This document shows, one piece after another, positions 48,872 through 62,103 of a stretch of DNA of 64,000 nt. Positions within the stretch are counted from its first letter, which is position 1, and each line of letters starts with the position of its first letter. The notes under the pieces were generated by a model. That model did no database searches and was not told where the DNA came from. It worked only from the letters and a program-made list of their open reading frames with translations. A program made the position numbers and the translations under genes. The DNA comes from Sabellastarte sp. h YS-2021. Lineage: Eukaryota > Annelida > Polychaeta > Sabellida > Sabellidae. The stretch spans positions 4,331,454-4,395,453 of the forward strand of contig OZ024938.1 in the NCBI GenBank assembly GCA_964017235.1, given 5' to 3'.

Positions 48872-50292
48872 ATGAAGCAACATCAACTGAAAATCAATGG
48901 AAAACATGAAATTCCACGAATAACCACCCTCAGAAATGAGTTAGAAGAAAGGCAATTTAGCCTGGAATGTTTTAGGACATGTAGAATCCAACTGCACAGG
49001 TTTCAGCCAATTCTGAGACAAAAACTTTCTTCACATTTCCAGGGTAAACATCCCTGGCAAGTGTATGACACATGTTTTAGGACATGTGGAATCCAACTGC
49101 ACAGGTTTCAGCCAATTCTGAGACAAAAAATTTCTTCACATTTCCGGGATAAACACCCCTGGCAAGTGTATGACACCCAGGGGGTCTCCTATTATCAAAC
49201 CAGTCGACTTTTGACACTGCAGGTAGATTCTAGGATGTCTGGGCAACATTCTGGCCAAATTTGAGCATGACATTCTGGAAAATAAAAACGTTGCACAGGA
49301 AACATGAAGCAACAGCAACTGAAAATCAATGGAAAACATCAAATTCCACGAATAACCACCTTCAGAATTGAGTTAGAAGAAAGACAATTTAGCCTGGAAT
49401 GTTTTAGGACATGTAGAATCCAACTGCACAGGTTTCAGCCAATTCTGAGACAAAAATTTTCTTCACATTTCCAGGATAAACACCCCCTGGCAAGGGTATG
49501 ACACCCAGGGGATCTCCTGTTACCAAACCAGCCGACTTTTGACACTGCAGGTAGATTCTAGGATGTCTGGGCAACATTCTGGCCAAATTTGAGCATGACA
49601 TTCCGGAAAATAAAAAAAGTTACACAGGAAACATGAAGCAACATCAACTGAAAATCAATGGAAAACATGAAATTCCACGAATAACCACCTTCAGAATTAA
49701 GTTAGAAGAAAGACAATTTAGCCTGGAATGTTTTAGGACATGTAGAATCCAACTGCACAGGTTTCAGCCAATTCTGAGACAAAAATTTTCTTCACATTTC
49801 CGGGATAAACACCCCCCTGGCAAGGGTATGACACCCAGGGGATCTCCTATTTTGCCAAACCAGCCGACTTTTGACACTGCAGGCAGATTCTAGAATGTCT
49901 GGGCAACATTCTGGCCAAATTTGAGCATGATATTCTGGAAAATAAAAAAAGTTACACAGGAAACATGAAGCAACATCAACTGAAAATCAATGGAAAACAT
50001 GAAATTCCACGAATAACCACCCTCAGAATTGAGTTAGAAGAAAGGCAATTTAGCCTAGAATGTTTTAGGACATGTAGAATACAACTGCACAGATTTCAGC
50101 CAATTCTCAGACAAAAATTTTCTTCACATTTCCGGGATGAACCCCCCGTGGCAAGGGTATGACACCCAGGGAGTCTCCTATTACCAAACCAGATGACTTT
50201 TGACATTGCATGCAGATTCTAGGATGTCTGGGCAACATTCTGGCCAAATTTGAGCATTGCATTCTGGAAAATAAAAAAGTTACACAGGAAAC
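48872..50292 (+). repeat. Block D HOR unit, full 4-mer (1,421 bp)
   Basis: Monomers at 48872 (X432 with acaaaaaatttc), 49304, 49633 (L332) and 49965. 49965 carries gatgaaccccccgtgg, a private change that also breaks the dyad, shared only with 53901. Confidence 0.91.
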
Positions 50293-51713
50293 ATGAAGCA
50301 ACATCAACTGAAAATCAATGGAAAACATGAAATTCCACGAATAACCACCCTCAGAAATGAGTTAGAAGAAAGGCAATTTAGCCTGGAATGTTTTAGGACA
50401 TGTAGAATCCAACTGCACAGGTTTCAGCCAATTCTGAGACAAAAACTTTCTTCACATTTCCAGGGTAAACATCCCTGGCAAGTGTATGACACATGTTTTA
50501 GGACATGTGGAATCCAACTGCACAGGTTTCAGCCAATTCTGAGACAAAAATTTTCTTCACATTTCCGGGATAAACACCCCTGGCAAGTGTATGACACCCA
50601 GGGGGTCTCCTATTATCAAACCAGTCGACTTTTGACACTGCAGGTAGATTCTAGGATGTCTGGGCAACATTCTGGCCAAATTTGAGCATGACATTCTGGA
50701 AAATAAAAACGTTGCACAGGAAACATGAAGCAACAGCAACTGAAAATCAATGGAAAACATCAAATTCCACGAATAACCACCTTCAGAATTGAGTTAGAAG
50801 AAAGACAATTTAGCCTGGAATGTTTTAGGACATGTAGAATCCAACTGCACAGGTTTCAGCCAATTCTGAGACAAAAATTTTCTTCACATTTCCAGGATAA
50901 ACACCCCCTGGCAAGGGTATGACACCCAGGGGATCTCCTGTTACCAAACCAGCCGACTTTTGACACTGCAGGTAGATTCTAGGATGTCTGGGCAACATTC
51001 TGGCCAAATTTGAGCATGACATTCCGGAAAATAAAAAAAGTTACACAGGAAACATGAAGCAACATCAACTGAAAATCAATGGAAAACATGAAATTCCACG
51101 AATAACCACCTTCAGAATTAAGTTAGAAAAAAGACAATTTAGCCTGGAATGTTTTAGGACATGTAGAATCCAACTGCACAGGTTTCAGCCAATTCTGAGA
51201 CAAAAATTTTCTTCACATTTCCGGGATAAACACCCCCCTGGCAAGGGTATGACACCCAGGGGATCTCCTATTTTGCCAAACCAGCCGACTTTTGACACTG
51301 CAGGCAGATTCTAGAATGTCTGGGCAACATTCTGGCCAAATTTGAGCATGATATTCTGGAAAATAAAAAAAGTTACACAGGAAACATGAAGCAACATCAA
51401 CTGAAAATCAATGGAAAACATGAAATTCCACGAATAACCACCCTCAGAATTGAGTTAGAAGAAAGGCAATTTAGCCTAGAATGTTTTAGGACATGTAGAA
51501 TACAACTGCACAGATTTCAGCCAATTCTCAGACAAAAATTTTCTTCACATTTCCGGGATGAACACCCCCTGGCAAGGGTATGACACCCAGGGAGTCTCCT
51601 ATTACCAAACCAGATGACTTTTGACATTGCATGCAGATTCTAGGATGTCTGGGCAACATTCTGGCCAAATTTGAGCATTGCATTCTGGAAAATAAAAAAG
51701 TTACACAGGAAAC
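50293..51713 (+). repeat. Block D HOR unit, full 4-mer (1,421 bp)
   Basis: Monomers at 50293, 50725, 51054 (L332 with private gttagaaaaaagac) and 51386. It pairs with 54229-55649 at 3,936 bp. Confidence 0.92.
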
Positions 51714-53134
51714 ATGAAGCAACATCAACTGAAAATCAATGGAAAACATGAAATTCCACGAATAACCACCCTCAGAAATGAGTTAGAAGAAAGGCAATTT
51801 AGCCTGGAATGTTTTAGGACATGTAGAATCCAACTGCACAGGTTTCAGCCAATTCTGAGACAAAAACTTTCTTCACATTTCCAGGGTAAACATCCCTGGC
51901 AAGTGTATGACACATGTTTTAGGACATGTGGAATCCAACTGCACAGGTTTCAGCCAATTCTGAGACAAAAATTTTCTTCACATTTCCGGGATAAACACCC
52001 CTGGCAAGTGTATGACACCCAGGGGGTCTCCTATTATCAAACCAGTCGACTTTTGACACTGCAGGTAGATTCTAGGATGTCTGGGCAACATTCTGGCCAA
52101 ATTTGAGCATGACATTCTGGAAAATAAAAACGTTGCACAGGAAACATGAAGCAACAGCAACTGAAAATCAATGGAAAACATCAAATTCCACGAATAACCA
52201 CCTTCAGAATTGAGTTAGAAGAAAGACAATTTAGCCTGGAATGTTTTAGGACATGTAGAATCCAACTGCACAGGTTTCAGCCAATTCTGAGACAAAAATT
52301 TTCTTCACATTTCCAGGATAAACACCCCCTGGCAAGGGTATGACACCCAGGGGATCTCCTGTTACCAAACCAGCCGACTTTTGACACTGCAGGTAGATTC
52401 TAGGATGTCTGGGCAACATTCTGGCCAAATTTGAGCATGACATTCCGGAAAATAAAAAAAGTTACACAGGAAACATGAAGCAACATCAACTGAAAATCAA
52501 TGGAAAACATGAAATTCCACGAATAACCACCTTCAGAATTAAGTTAGAAGAAAGACAATTTAGCCTGGAATGTTTTAGGACATGTAGAATCCAACTGCAC
52601 AGGTTTCAGCCAATTCTGAGACAAAAATTTTCTTCACATTTCCGGGATAAACACCCCCCTGGCAAGGGTATGACACCCAGGGGATCTCCTATTTTGCCAA
52701 ACCAGCCGACTTTTGACACTGCAGGCAGATTCTAGAATGTCTGGGCAACATTCTGGCCAAATTTGAGCATGATATTCTGGAAAATAAAAAAAGTTACACA
52801 GGAAACATGAAGCAACATCAACTGAAAATCAATGGAAAACATGAAATTCCACGAATAACCACCCTCAGAATTGAGTTAGAAGAAAGGCAATTTAGCCTAG
52901 AATGTTTTAGGACATGTAGAATACAACTGCACAGATTTCAGCCAATTCTCAGACAAAAATTTTTTTCACATTTCCGGGATGAACACCCCCTGGCAAGGGT
53001 ATGACACCCAGGGAGTCTCCTATTACCAAACCAGATGACTTTTGACATTGCATGCAGATTCTAGGATATCTGGGCAACATTCTGGCCAAATTTGAGCATG
53101 ATATTCTGGAAAATAAAAAAGTTACACAGGGAAC
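51714..53134 (+). repeat. Block D HOR unit, full 4-mer (1,421 bp)
   Basis: Monomers at 51714, 52146, 52475 and 52807. 52807 carries aaatttttttcac, gatatctgggc and then cagggaacatg before the next unit. It pairs with 55650-57070 at 3,936 bp. Confidence 0.92.
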
Positions 53135-53568
53135 ATGAAGCAACATCAACTGAAAATCAATGGAAAACATGAAATTCCACGAATAACCACCCTCAGAAAT
53201 GAGTTAGAAGAAAGGCAATTTAGCCTGGAATGTTTTAGGACATGTAGAATCCAACTGCACAGGTTTCAGCCAATTCTGAGACAAAAACTTTCTTCACATT
53301 TCCAGGGTAAACATCCCTGGCAAGTGTATGACACATGTTTTAGGACATGTGGAATCCAACTGCACAGGTTTCAGCCAATTCTGAGACAAAAATTTTGTTC
53401 ACATTTCCGGGATAAACACCCCCTGGCAAGGGTATGACACCCAGGGGATCTCCTGTTACCAAACCAGCCGACTTTTGACACTGCAGGTAGATTCTAGGAT
53501 GTCTGGGCAACATTCTGGCCAAATTTGAGCATGACATTCCGGAAAATAAAAAAAGTTACACAGGAAAC
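53135..53568 (+). repeat. Representative X434 chimeric monomer
   Basis: The first ~290 bp match the block-D X432 monomer (agaaatgag, ccagggtaaacatccc, acatgtggaatcc). The rest matches the tail of the following 329-bp monomer (cccctggcaaggg, ggatctcctgttacc, ttccggaa). A private ttttgttcacat marks the class. Structurally it is an X432 and its neighbour joined with about one monomer (327 bp) lost. Copies: 30340 (with a block-B head), 53135, 57071, 58165, 61010 and 62104. The shared ttttgttc shows that one fusion was later multiplied. Confidence 0.9.
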
Positions 53569-54228
53569 ATGAAGCAACATCAACTGAAAATCAATGGAAA
53601 ACATGAAATTCCACGAATAACCACCTTCAGAATTAAGTTAGAAGAAAGACAATTTAGCCTGGAATGTTTTAGGACATGTAGAATCCAACTGCACAGGTTT
53701 CAGCCAATTCTGAGACAAAAATTTTCTTCACATTTCCGGGATAAACACCCCCCTGGCAAGGGTATGACACCCAGGGGATCTCCTATTTTGCCAAACCAGC
53801 CGACTTTTGACACTGCAGGCAGATTCTAGAATGTCTGGGCAACATTCTGGCCAAATTTGAGCATGATATTCTGGAAAATAAAAAAAGTTACACAGGAAAC
53901 ATGAAGCAACATCAACTGAAAATCAATGGAAAACATGAAATTCCACGAATAACCACCCTCAGAATTGAGTTAGAAGAAAGGCAATTTAGCCTAGAATGTT
54001 TTAGGACATGTAGAATACAACTGCACAGATTTCAGCCAATTCTCAGACAAAAATTTTCTTCACATTTCCGGGATGAACCCCCCGTGGCAAGGGTATGACA
54101 CCCAGGGAGTCTCCTATTACCAAACCAGATGACTTTTGACATTGCATGCAGATTCTAGGATGTCTGGGCAACATTCTGGCCAAATTTGAGCATTGCATTC
54201 TGGAAAATAAAAAAGTTACACAGGAAAC
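53135..54228 (+). repeat. Block D HOR unit, 3-mer with X434 (1,094 bp)
   Basis: Monomers at 53135 (X434 fusion), 53569 (L332) and 53901 (gatgaaccccccgtgg). Compared with the 4-mer, 327 bp have been lost: the X432 front and the tail of the 329-bp monomer are joined. Confidence 0.92.
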
Positions 54229-55649
54229 ATGAAGCAACATCAACTGAAAATCAATGGAAAACATGAAATTCCACGAATAACCACCCTCAGAAATGAGTTA
54301 GAAGAAAGGCAATTTAGCCTGGAATGTTTTAGGACATGTAGAATCCAACTGCACAGGTTTCAGCCAATTCTGAGACAAAAACTTTCTTCACATTTCCAGG
54401 GTAAACATCCCTGGCAAGTGTATGACACATGTTTTAGGACATGTGGAATCCAACTGCACAGGTTTCAGCCAATTCTGAGACAAAAATTTTCTTCACATTT
54501 CCGGGATAAACACCCCTGGCAAGTGTATGACACCCAGGGGGTCTCCTATTATCAAACCAGTCGACTTTTGACACTGCAGGTAGATTCTAGGATGTCTGGG
54601 CAACATTCTGGCCAAATTTGAGCATGACATTCTGGAAAATAAAAACGTTGCACAGGAAACATGAAGCAACAGCAACTGAAAATCAATGGAAAACATCAAA
54701 TTCCACGAATAACCACCTTCAGAATTGAGTTAGAAGAAAGACAATTTAGCCTGGAATGTTTTAGGACATGTAGAATCCAACTGCACAGGTTTCAGCCAAT
54801 TCTGAGACAAAAATTTTCTTCACATTTCCAGGATAAACACCCCCTGGCAAGGGTATGACACCCAGGGGATCTCCTGTTACCAAACCAGCCGACTTTTGAC
54901 ACTGCAGGTAGATTCTAGGATGTCTGGGCAACATTCTGGCCAAATTTGAGCATGACATTCCGGAAAATAAAAAAAGTTACACAGGAAACATGAAGCAACA
55001 TCAACTGAAAATCAATGGAAAACATGAAATTCCACGAATAACCACCTTCAGAATTAAGTTAGAAAAAAGACAATTTAGCCTGGAATGTTTTAGGACATGT
55101 AGAATCCAACTGCACAGGTTTCAGCCAATTCTGAGACAAAAATTTTCTTCACATTTCCGGGATAAACACCCCCCTGGCAAGGGTATGACACCCAGGGGAT
55201 CTCCTATTTTGCCAAACCAGCCGACTTTTGACACTGCAGGCAGATTCTAGAATGTCTGGGCAACATTCTGGCCAAATTTGAGCATGATATTCTGGAAAAT
55301 AAAAAAAGTTACACAGGAAACATGAAGCAACATCAACTGAAAATCAATGGAAAACATGAAATTCCACGAATAACCACCCTCAGAATTGAGTTAGAAGAAA
55401 GGCAATTTAGCCTAGAATGTTTTAGGACATGTAGAATACAACTGCACAGATTTCAGCCAATTCTCAGACAAAAATTTTCTTCACATTTCCGGGATGAACA
55501 CCCCCTGGCAAGGGTATGACACCCAGGGAGTCTCCTATTACCAAACCAGATGACTTTTGACATTGCATGCAGATTCTAGGATGTCTGGGCAACATTCTGG
55601 CCAAATTTGAGCATTGCATTCTGGAAAATAAAAAAGTTACACAGGAAAC
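54229..55649 (+). repeat. Block D HOR unit, full 4-mer (1,421 bp)
   Basis: Monomers at 54229, 54661, 54990 (gttagaaaaaagac) and 55322. By eye it is the same as 50293-51713, including the private A-run in the L332 monomer. Confidence 0.92.
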
Positions 55650-57070
55650 ATGAAGCAACATCAACTGAAAATCAATGGAAAACATGAAATTCCACGAATA
55701 ACCACCCTCAGAAATGAGTTAGAAGAAAGGCAATTTAGCCTGGAATGTTTTAGGACATGTAGAATCCAACTGCACAGGTTTCAGCCAATTCTGAGACAAA
55801 AACTTTCTTCACATTTCCAGGGTAAACATCCCTGGCAAGTGTATGACACATGTTTTAGGACATGTGGAATCCAACTGCACAGGTTTCAGCCAATTCTGAG
55901 ACAAAAATTTTCTTCACATTTCCGGGATAAACACCCCTGGCAAGTGTATGACACCCAGGGGGTCTCCTATTATCAAACCAGTCGACTTTTGACACTGCAG
56001 GTAGATTCTAGGATGTCTGGGCAACATTCTGGCCAAATTTGAGCATGACATTCTGGAAAATAAAAACGTTGCACAGGAAACATGAAGCAACAGCAACTGA
56101 AAATCAATGGAAAACATCAAATTCCACGAATAACCACCTTCAGAATTGAGTTAGAAGAAAGACAATTTAGCCTGGAATGTTTTAGGACATGTAGAATCCA
56201 ACTGCACAGGTTTCAGCCAATTCTGAGACAAAAATTTTCTTCACATTTCCAGGATAAACACCCCCTGGCAAGGGTATGACACCCAGGGGATCTCCTGTTA
56301 CCAAACCAGCCGACTTTTGACACTGCAGGTAGATTCTAGGATGTCTGGGCAACATTCTGGCCAAATTTGAGCATGACATTCCGGAAAATAAAAAAAGTTA
56401 CACAGGAAACATGAAGCAACATCAACTGAAAATCAATGGAAAACATGAAATTCCACGAATAACCACCTTCAGAATTAAGTTAGAAGAAAGACAATTTAGC
56501 CTGGAATGTTTTAGGACATGTAGAATCCAACTGCACAGGTTTCAGCCAATTCTGAGACAAAAATTTTCTTCACATTTCCGGGATAAACACCCCCCTGGCA
56601 AGGGTATGACACCCAGGGGATCTCCTATTTTGCCAAACCAGCCGACTTTTGACACTGCAGGCAGATTCTAGAATGTCTGGGCAACATTCTGGCCAAATTT
56701 GAGCATGATATTCTGGAAAATAAAAAAAGTTACACAGGAAACATGAAGCAACATCAACTGAAAATCAATGGAAAACATGAAATTCCACGAATAACCACCC
56801 TCAGAATTGAGTTAGAAGAAAGGCAATTTAGCCTAGAATGTTTTAGGACATGTAGAATACAACTGCACAGATTTCAGCCAATTCTCAGACAAAAATTTTT
56901 TTCACATTTCCGGGATGAACACCCCCTGGCAAGGGTATGACACCCAGGGAGTCTCCTATTACCAAACCAGATGACTTTTGACATTGCATGCAGATTCTAG
57001 GATATCTGGGCAACATTCTGGCCAAATTTGAGCATGATATTCTGGAAAATAAAAAAGTTACACAGGGAAC
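55650..57070 (+). repeat. Block D HOR unit, full 4-mer (1,421 bp)
   Basis: Monomers at 55650, 56082, 56411 and 56743 (aaatttttttcac, gatatctgggc, then cagggaacatg). It is the copy of 51714-53134. Confidence 0.92.
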
Positions 57071-58164
57071 ATGAAGCAACATCAACTGAAAATCAATGGA
57101 AAACATGAAATTCCACGAATAACCACCCTCAGAAATGAGTTAGAAGAAAGGCAATTTAGCCTGGAATGTTTTAGGACATGTAGAATCCAACTGCACAGGT
57201 TTCAGCCAATTCTGAGACAAAAACTTTCTTCACATTTCCAGGGTAAACATCCCTGGCAAGTGTATGACACATGTTTTAGGACATGTGGAATCCAACTGCA
57301 CAGGTTTCAGCCAATTCTGAGACAAAAATTTTGTTCACATTTCCGGGATAAACACCCCCTGGCAAGGGTATGACACCCAGGGGATCTCCTGTTACCAAAC
57401 CAGCCGACTTTTGACACTGCAGGTAGATTCTAGGATGTCTGGGCAACATTCTGGCCAAATTTGAGCATGACATTCCGGAAAATAAAAAAAGTTACACAGG
57501 AAACATGAAGCAACATCAACTGAAAATCAATGGAAAACATGAAATTCCACGAATAACCACCTTCAGAATTAAGTTAGAAGAAAGACAATTTAGCCTGGAA
57601 TGTTTTAGGACATGTAGAATCCAACTGCACAGGTTTCAGCCAATTCTGAGACAAAAATTTTCTTCACATTTCCGGGATAAACACCCCCCTGGCAAGGGTA
57701 TGACACCCAGGGGATCTCCTATTTTGCCAAACCAGCCGACTTTTGACACTGCAGGCAGATTCTAGAATGTCTGGGCAACATTCTGGCCAAATTTGAGCAT
57801 GATATTCTGGAAAATAAAAAAAGTTACACAGGAAACATGAAGCAACATCAACTGAAAATCAATGGAAAACATGAAATTCCACGAATAACCACCCTCAGAA
57901 TTGAGTTAGAAGAAAGGCAATTTAGCCTAGAATGTTTTAGGACATGTAGAATACAACTGCACAGATTTCAGCCAATTTTCAGACAAAAATTTTTTTCACA
58001 TTTCCGGGATGAACACCCCCTGGCAAGGGTATGACACCCAGGGAGTCTCCTATTACCAAACCAGATGACTTTTGACATTGCATGCAGATTCTAGGATGTC
58101 TGGGCAACATTCTGGCCAAATTTGAGCATGATATTCTGGAAAATAAAAAAGTTACACAGGGAAC
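57071..58164 (+). repeat. Block D HOR unit, 3-mer with X434 (1,094 bp)
   Basis: Monomers at 57071 (X434), 57505 and 57837. 57837 differs from 53901: it has ccaattttcagac and aaatttttttcac and an intact dyad, so the 3,936-bp identity with the upstream copy ends within this monomer. Confidence 0.92.
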
Positions 58165-59258
58165 ATGAAGCAACATCAACTGAAAATCAATGGAAAACAT
58201 GAAATTCCACGAATAACCACCCTCAGAAATGAGTTAGAAGAAAGGCAATTTAGCCTGGAATGTTTTAGGACATGTAGAATCCAACTGCACAGGTTTCAGC
58301 CAATTCTGAGACAAAAACTTTCTTCACATTTCCAGGGTAAACATCCCTGGCAAGTGTATGACACATGTTTTAGGACATGTGGAATCCAACTGCACAGGTT
58401 TCAGCCAATTCTGAGACAAAAATTTTGTTCACATTTCCGGGATAAACACCCCCTGGCAAGGGTATGACACCCAGGGGATCTCCTGTTACCAAACCAGCCG
58501 ACTTTTGACACTGCAGGTAGATTCTAGGATGTCTGGGCAACATTCTGGCCAAATTTGAGCATGACATTCCGGAAAATAAAAAAAGTTACACAGGAAACAT
58601 GAAGCAACATCAACTGAAAATCAATGGAAAACATGAAATTCCACGAATAACCACCTTCAGAATTAAGTTAGAAGAAAGACAATTTAGCCTGGAATGTTTT
58701 AGGACATGTAGAATCCAACTGCACAGGTTTCAGCCAATTCTGAGACAAAAATTTTCTTCACATTTCCGGGATAAACACCCCCCTGGCAAGGGTATGACAC
58801 CCAGGGGATCTCCTATTTTGCCAAACCAGCCGACTTTTGACACTGCAGGCAGATTCTAGAATGTCTGGGCAACATTCTGGCCAAATTTGAGCATGATATT
58901 CTGGAAAATAAAAAAAGTTACACAGGAAACATGAAGCAACATCAACTGAAAATCAATGGAAAACATGAAATTCCACGAATAACCACCCTCAGAATTGAGT
59001 TAGAAGAAAGGCAATTTAGCCTAGAATGTTTTAGGACATGTAGAATACAACTGCACAGATTTCAGCCAATTTTCAGACAAAAATTTTTTTCACATTTCCG
59101 GGATGAACACCCCCTGGCAAGGGTATGACACCCAGGGAGTCTCCTATTACCAAACCAGATGACTTTTGACATTGCATGCAGATTCTAGGATGTCTGGGCA
59201 ACATTCTGGCCAAATTTGAGCATGATATTCTGGAAAATAAAAAAGTTACACAGGGAAC
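58165..59258 (+). repeat. Block D HOR unit, 3-mer with X434 (1,094 bp)
   Basis: Monomers at 58165 (X434), 58599 and 58931 (ccaattttcagac again). By eye it is a tandem copy of the preceding 1,094-bp unit. Confidence 0.92.
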
Positions 59259-61009
59259 ATGAAGCAACATCAACTGAAAATCAATGGAAAACATGAAATT
59301 CCACGAATAACCACCCTCAGAAATGAGTTAGAAGAAAGGCAATTTAGCCTGGAATGTTTTAGGACATGTAGAATCCAACTGCACAGGTTTCAGCCAATTC
59401 TGAGACAAAAACTTTCTTCACATTTCCAGGGTAAACATCCCTGGCAAGTGTATGACACATGTTTTAGGACATGTGGAATCCAACTGCACAGGTTTCAGCC
59501 AATTCTGAGACAAAAATTTTCTTCACATTTCCGGGATAAACACCCCTGACAAGTGTATGACATCCAGGGGGTCTCCTATTATCAAACCAGTCGACTTTTG
59601 ACACTGCAGGTAGATTCTAGGATGTCTGGGCAACATTCTGGCCAAATTTGAGCATGACATTCTGGAAAATAAAAACGTTGCACAGGAAACATGAAGCAAC
59701 AGCAACTGAAAATCAATGGAAAACATCAAATTCCACGAATAACCACTTTCAGAATTGAGTTAGAAGAAAGACAATTTAGCCTGGAATGTTTTAGGACATG
59801 TAGAATCCAACTGCACAGGTTTCAGCCAATTCTGAGACAAAAATTTTCTTCACATTTCCAGGATAAACACCCCCTGGAAAGGGTATGACACCCAGGGGAT
59901 CTCCTGTTACCAAACCAGCCGACTTTTGACACTGCAGGTAGATTCTAGGATGTCTGGGCAACATTCTGGCCAAATTTGAGCATGACATTCCGGAAAATAA
60001 AAAAAGTTACACAGGAAACATGAAGCAACATCAACTGAAAATCAATGGAAAACATGAAATTCCACGAATAACCACCTTCAGAATTAAGTTAGAAGAAAGA
60101 CAATTTAGCCTGGAATGTTTTAGGACATGTAGAATCCAACTGCACAGGTTTCAGCCAATTCTGAGACAAAAATTTTCTTCACATTTCCGGGATAAACACC
60201 CCCCTGACAAGGGTATGACACCCAGGGGATCTCCTGTTACCAAACCAGCCGACTTTTGACACTGCAGGTAGATTCTAGGATGTCTGGGCAACATTCTGGC
60301 CAAATTTGAGCATGACATTCCGGAAAATAAAAAAAGTTACATAGGAAACATGAAGCAACATCAACTGAAAATCAATGGAAAACATGAAATTCCACGAATA
60401 ACCACCTTCAGAATTAAGTTAGAAGAAAGACAATTTAGCCTGGTATGTTTTAGGACATGTAGAATCCAACTGCACAGGTTTCAGCCAATTCTGAGACAAA
60501 AATTTTCTTCACATTTCCGGGATAAACACCCCCCTGGCAAGGGTATGACACCCAGGGGATCTCCTATTTTGCCAAACCAGCCGACTTTTGACACTGCAGG
60601 CAGATTCTAGAATGTCTGGGCAACATTCTGGCCAAATTTGAGCATGATATTCTGGAAAATAAAAAAAGTTACACAGGAAACATGAAGCAACATCAACTGA
60701 AAATCAATGGAAAACATGAAATTCCACGAATAACCACCCTCAGAATTGAGTTAGGAGAAAGGCAATTTAGCCTAGAATGTTTTAGGACATGTAGAATACA
60801 ACTGCACAGATTTCAGCCAGTTCTCAGACAAAAATTTTCTTCACATTTCCGGGATGAACACCCCCTGGCAAGGGTATGACACCCAGGGAGTCTCCTATTA
60901 CCAAACCAGATGACTTTTGACATTGCATGCAGATTCTAGGATATCTGGGCAACATTCTGGCCAAATTTGAGCATGATATTCTGGAAAATAAAAAAGTTAC
61001 ACAGGGAAC
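59259..61009 (+). repeat. Block D HOR unit, 5-mer (1,751 bp)
   Basis: Monomers at 59259 (X432, private cccctgacaag that breaks the dyad, and gacatccagg), 59691 (ccactttcag, ccctggaaaggg), 60020, 60350 (private tggtatgtttt) and 60682 (gttaggagaaag, ccagttctcag). 60020 starts as L332 (cccccctgacaagg) but ends with the gttacc and ttccggaa tail of the 329-bp class, giving one extra monomer; acataggaaac precedes 60350. Confidence 0.91.
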
Positions 61010-62103
61010 ATGAAGCAACATCAACTGAAAATCAATGGAAAACATGAAATTCCACGAATAACCACCCTCAGAAATGAGTTAGAAGAAAGGCAATTTAGCC
61101 TGGAATGTTTTAGGACATGTAGAATCCAACTGCACAGGTTTCAGCCAATTCTGAGACAAAAACTTTCTTCACATTTCCAGGGTAAACATCCCTGGCAAGT
61201 GTATGACACATGTTTTAGGACATGTGGAATCCAACTGCACAGGTTTCAGCCAATTCTGAGACAAAAATTTTGTTCACATTTCCGGGATAAACACCCCCTG
61301 GCAAGGGTATGACACCCAGGGGATCTCCTGTTACCAAACCAGCCGACTTTTGACACTGCAGGTAGATTCTAGGATGTCTGGGCAACATTCTGGCCAAATT
61401 TGAGCATGACATTCCGGAAAATAAAAAAAGTTACACAGGAAACATGAAGCAACATCAACTGAAAATCAATGGAAAACATGAAATTCCACGAATAACCACC
61501 TTCAGAATTAAGTTAGAAGAAAGACAATTTAGCCTGGAATGTTTTAGGACATGTAGAATCCAACTGCACAGGTTTCAGCCAATTCTGAGACAAAAATTTT
61601 CTTCACATTTCCGGGATAAACACCCCCCTGGCAAGGGTATGACACCCAGGGGATCTCCTATTTTGCCAAACCAGCCGACTTTTGACACTGCAGGCAGATT
61701 CTAGAATGTCTGGGCAACATTCTGGCCAAATTTGAGCATGATATTCTGGAAAATAAAAAAAGTTACACAGGAAACATGAAGCAACATCAACTGAAAATCA
61801 ATGGAAAACATGAAATTCCACGAATAACCACCCTCAGAATTGAGTTAGAAGAAAGGCAATTTAGCCTAGAATGTTTTAGGACATGTAGAATACAACTGCA
61901 CAGATTTCAGCCAATTTTCAGACAAAAATTTTTTTCACATTTCCGGGATGAACACCCCCTGGCAAGGGTATGACACCCAGGGAGTCTCCTATTACCAAAC
62001 CAGATGACTTTTGACATTGCATGCAGATTCTAGGATGTCTGGGCAACATTCTGGCCAAATTTGAGCATGATATTCTGGAAAATAAAAAAGTTACACAGGG
62101 AAC
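61010..62103 (+). repeat. Block D HOR unit, 3-mer with X434 (1,094 bp)
   Basis: Monomers at 61010 (X434, preceded by cagggaacatg), 61444 and 61776 (ccaattttcagac). It lies 3,939 bp from the unit at 57071. Confidence 0.92.

Larger units (their letters stand above)
49965..53900 (+). repeat. Super-HOR copy 1 (11 monomers, 3,936 bp)
   Basis: Monomer starts 49965, 50293, 50725, 51054, 51386, 51714, 52146, 52475, 52807, 53135 and 53569, equal to units of 1,421 + 1,421 + 1,094 bp taken from a different phase. Identity with the next copy actually starts earlier, near 49,480, just downstream of the X434 fusion mark in the partner. Confidence 0.9.
53901..57836 (+). repeat. Super-HOR copy 2 (11 monomers, 3,936 bp)
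   Basis: All eleven monomers lie exactly 3,936 bp from those of copy 1, and the private marks coincide (gaaccccccgtgg, gttagaaaaaagac, gatatctgggc, cagggaacatg). I found no difference by eye between about 53,420 and 57,830 and the matching part of copy 1, but did not compare every base. Confidence 0.9.
57837..61775 (+). repeat. Super-HOR copy 3, different composition (11 monomers, 3,939 bp)
   Basis: Monomer starts 57837, 58165, 58599, 58931, 59259, 59691, 60020, 60350, 60682, 61010 and 61444. The length is nearly that of copies 1 and 2, but it is built as 1,094 + 1,751 + 1,094 bp. Similar length with different composition suggests that either the spacing is favoured or one unit was converted. 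Confidence 0.88.
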
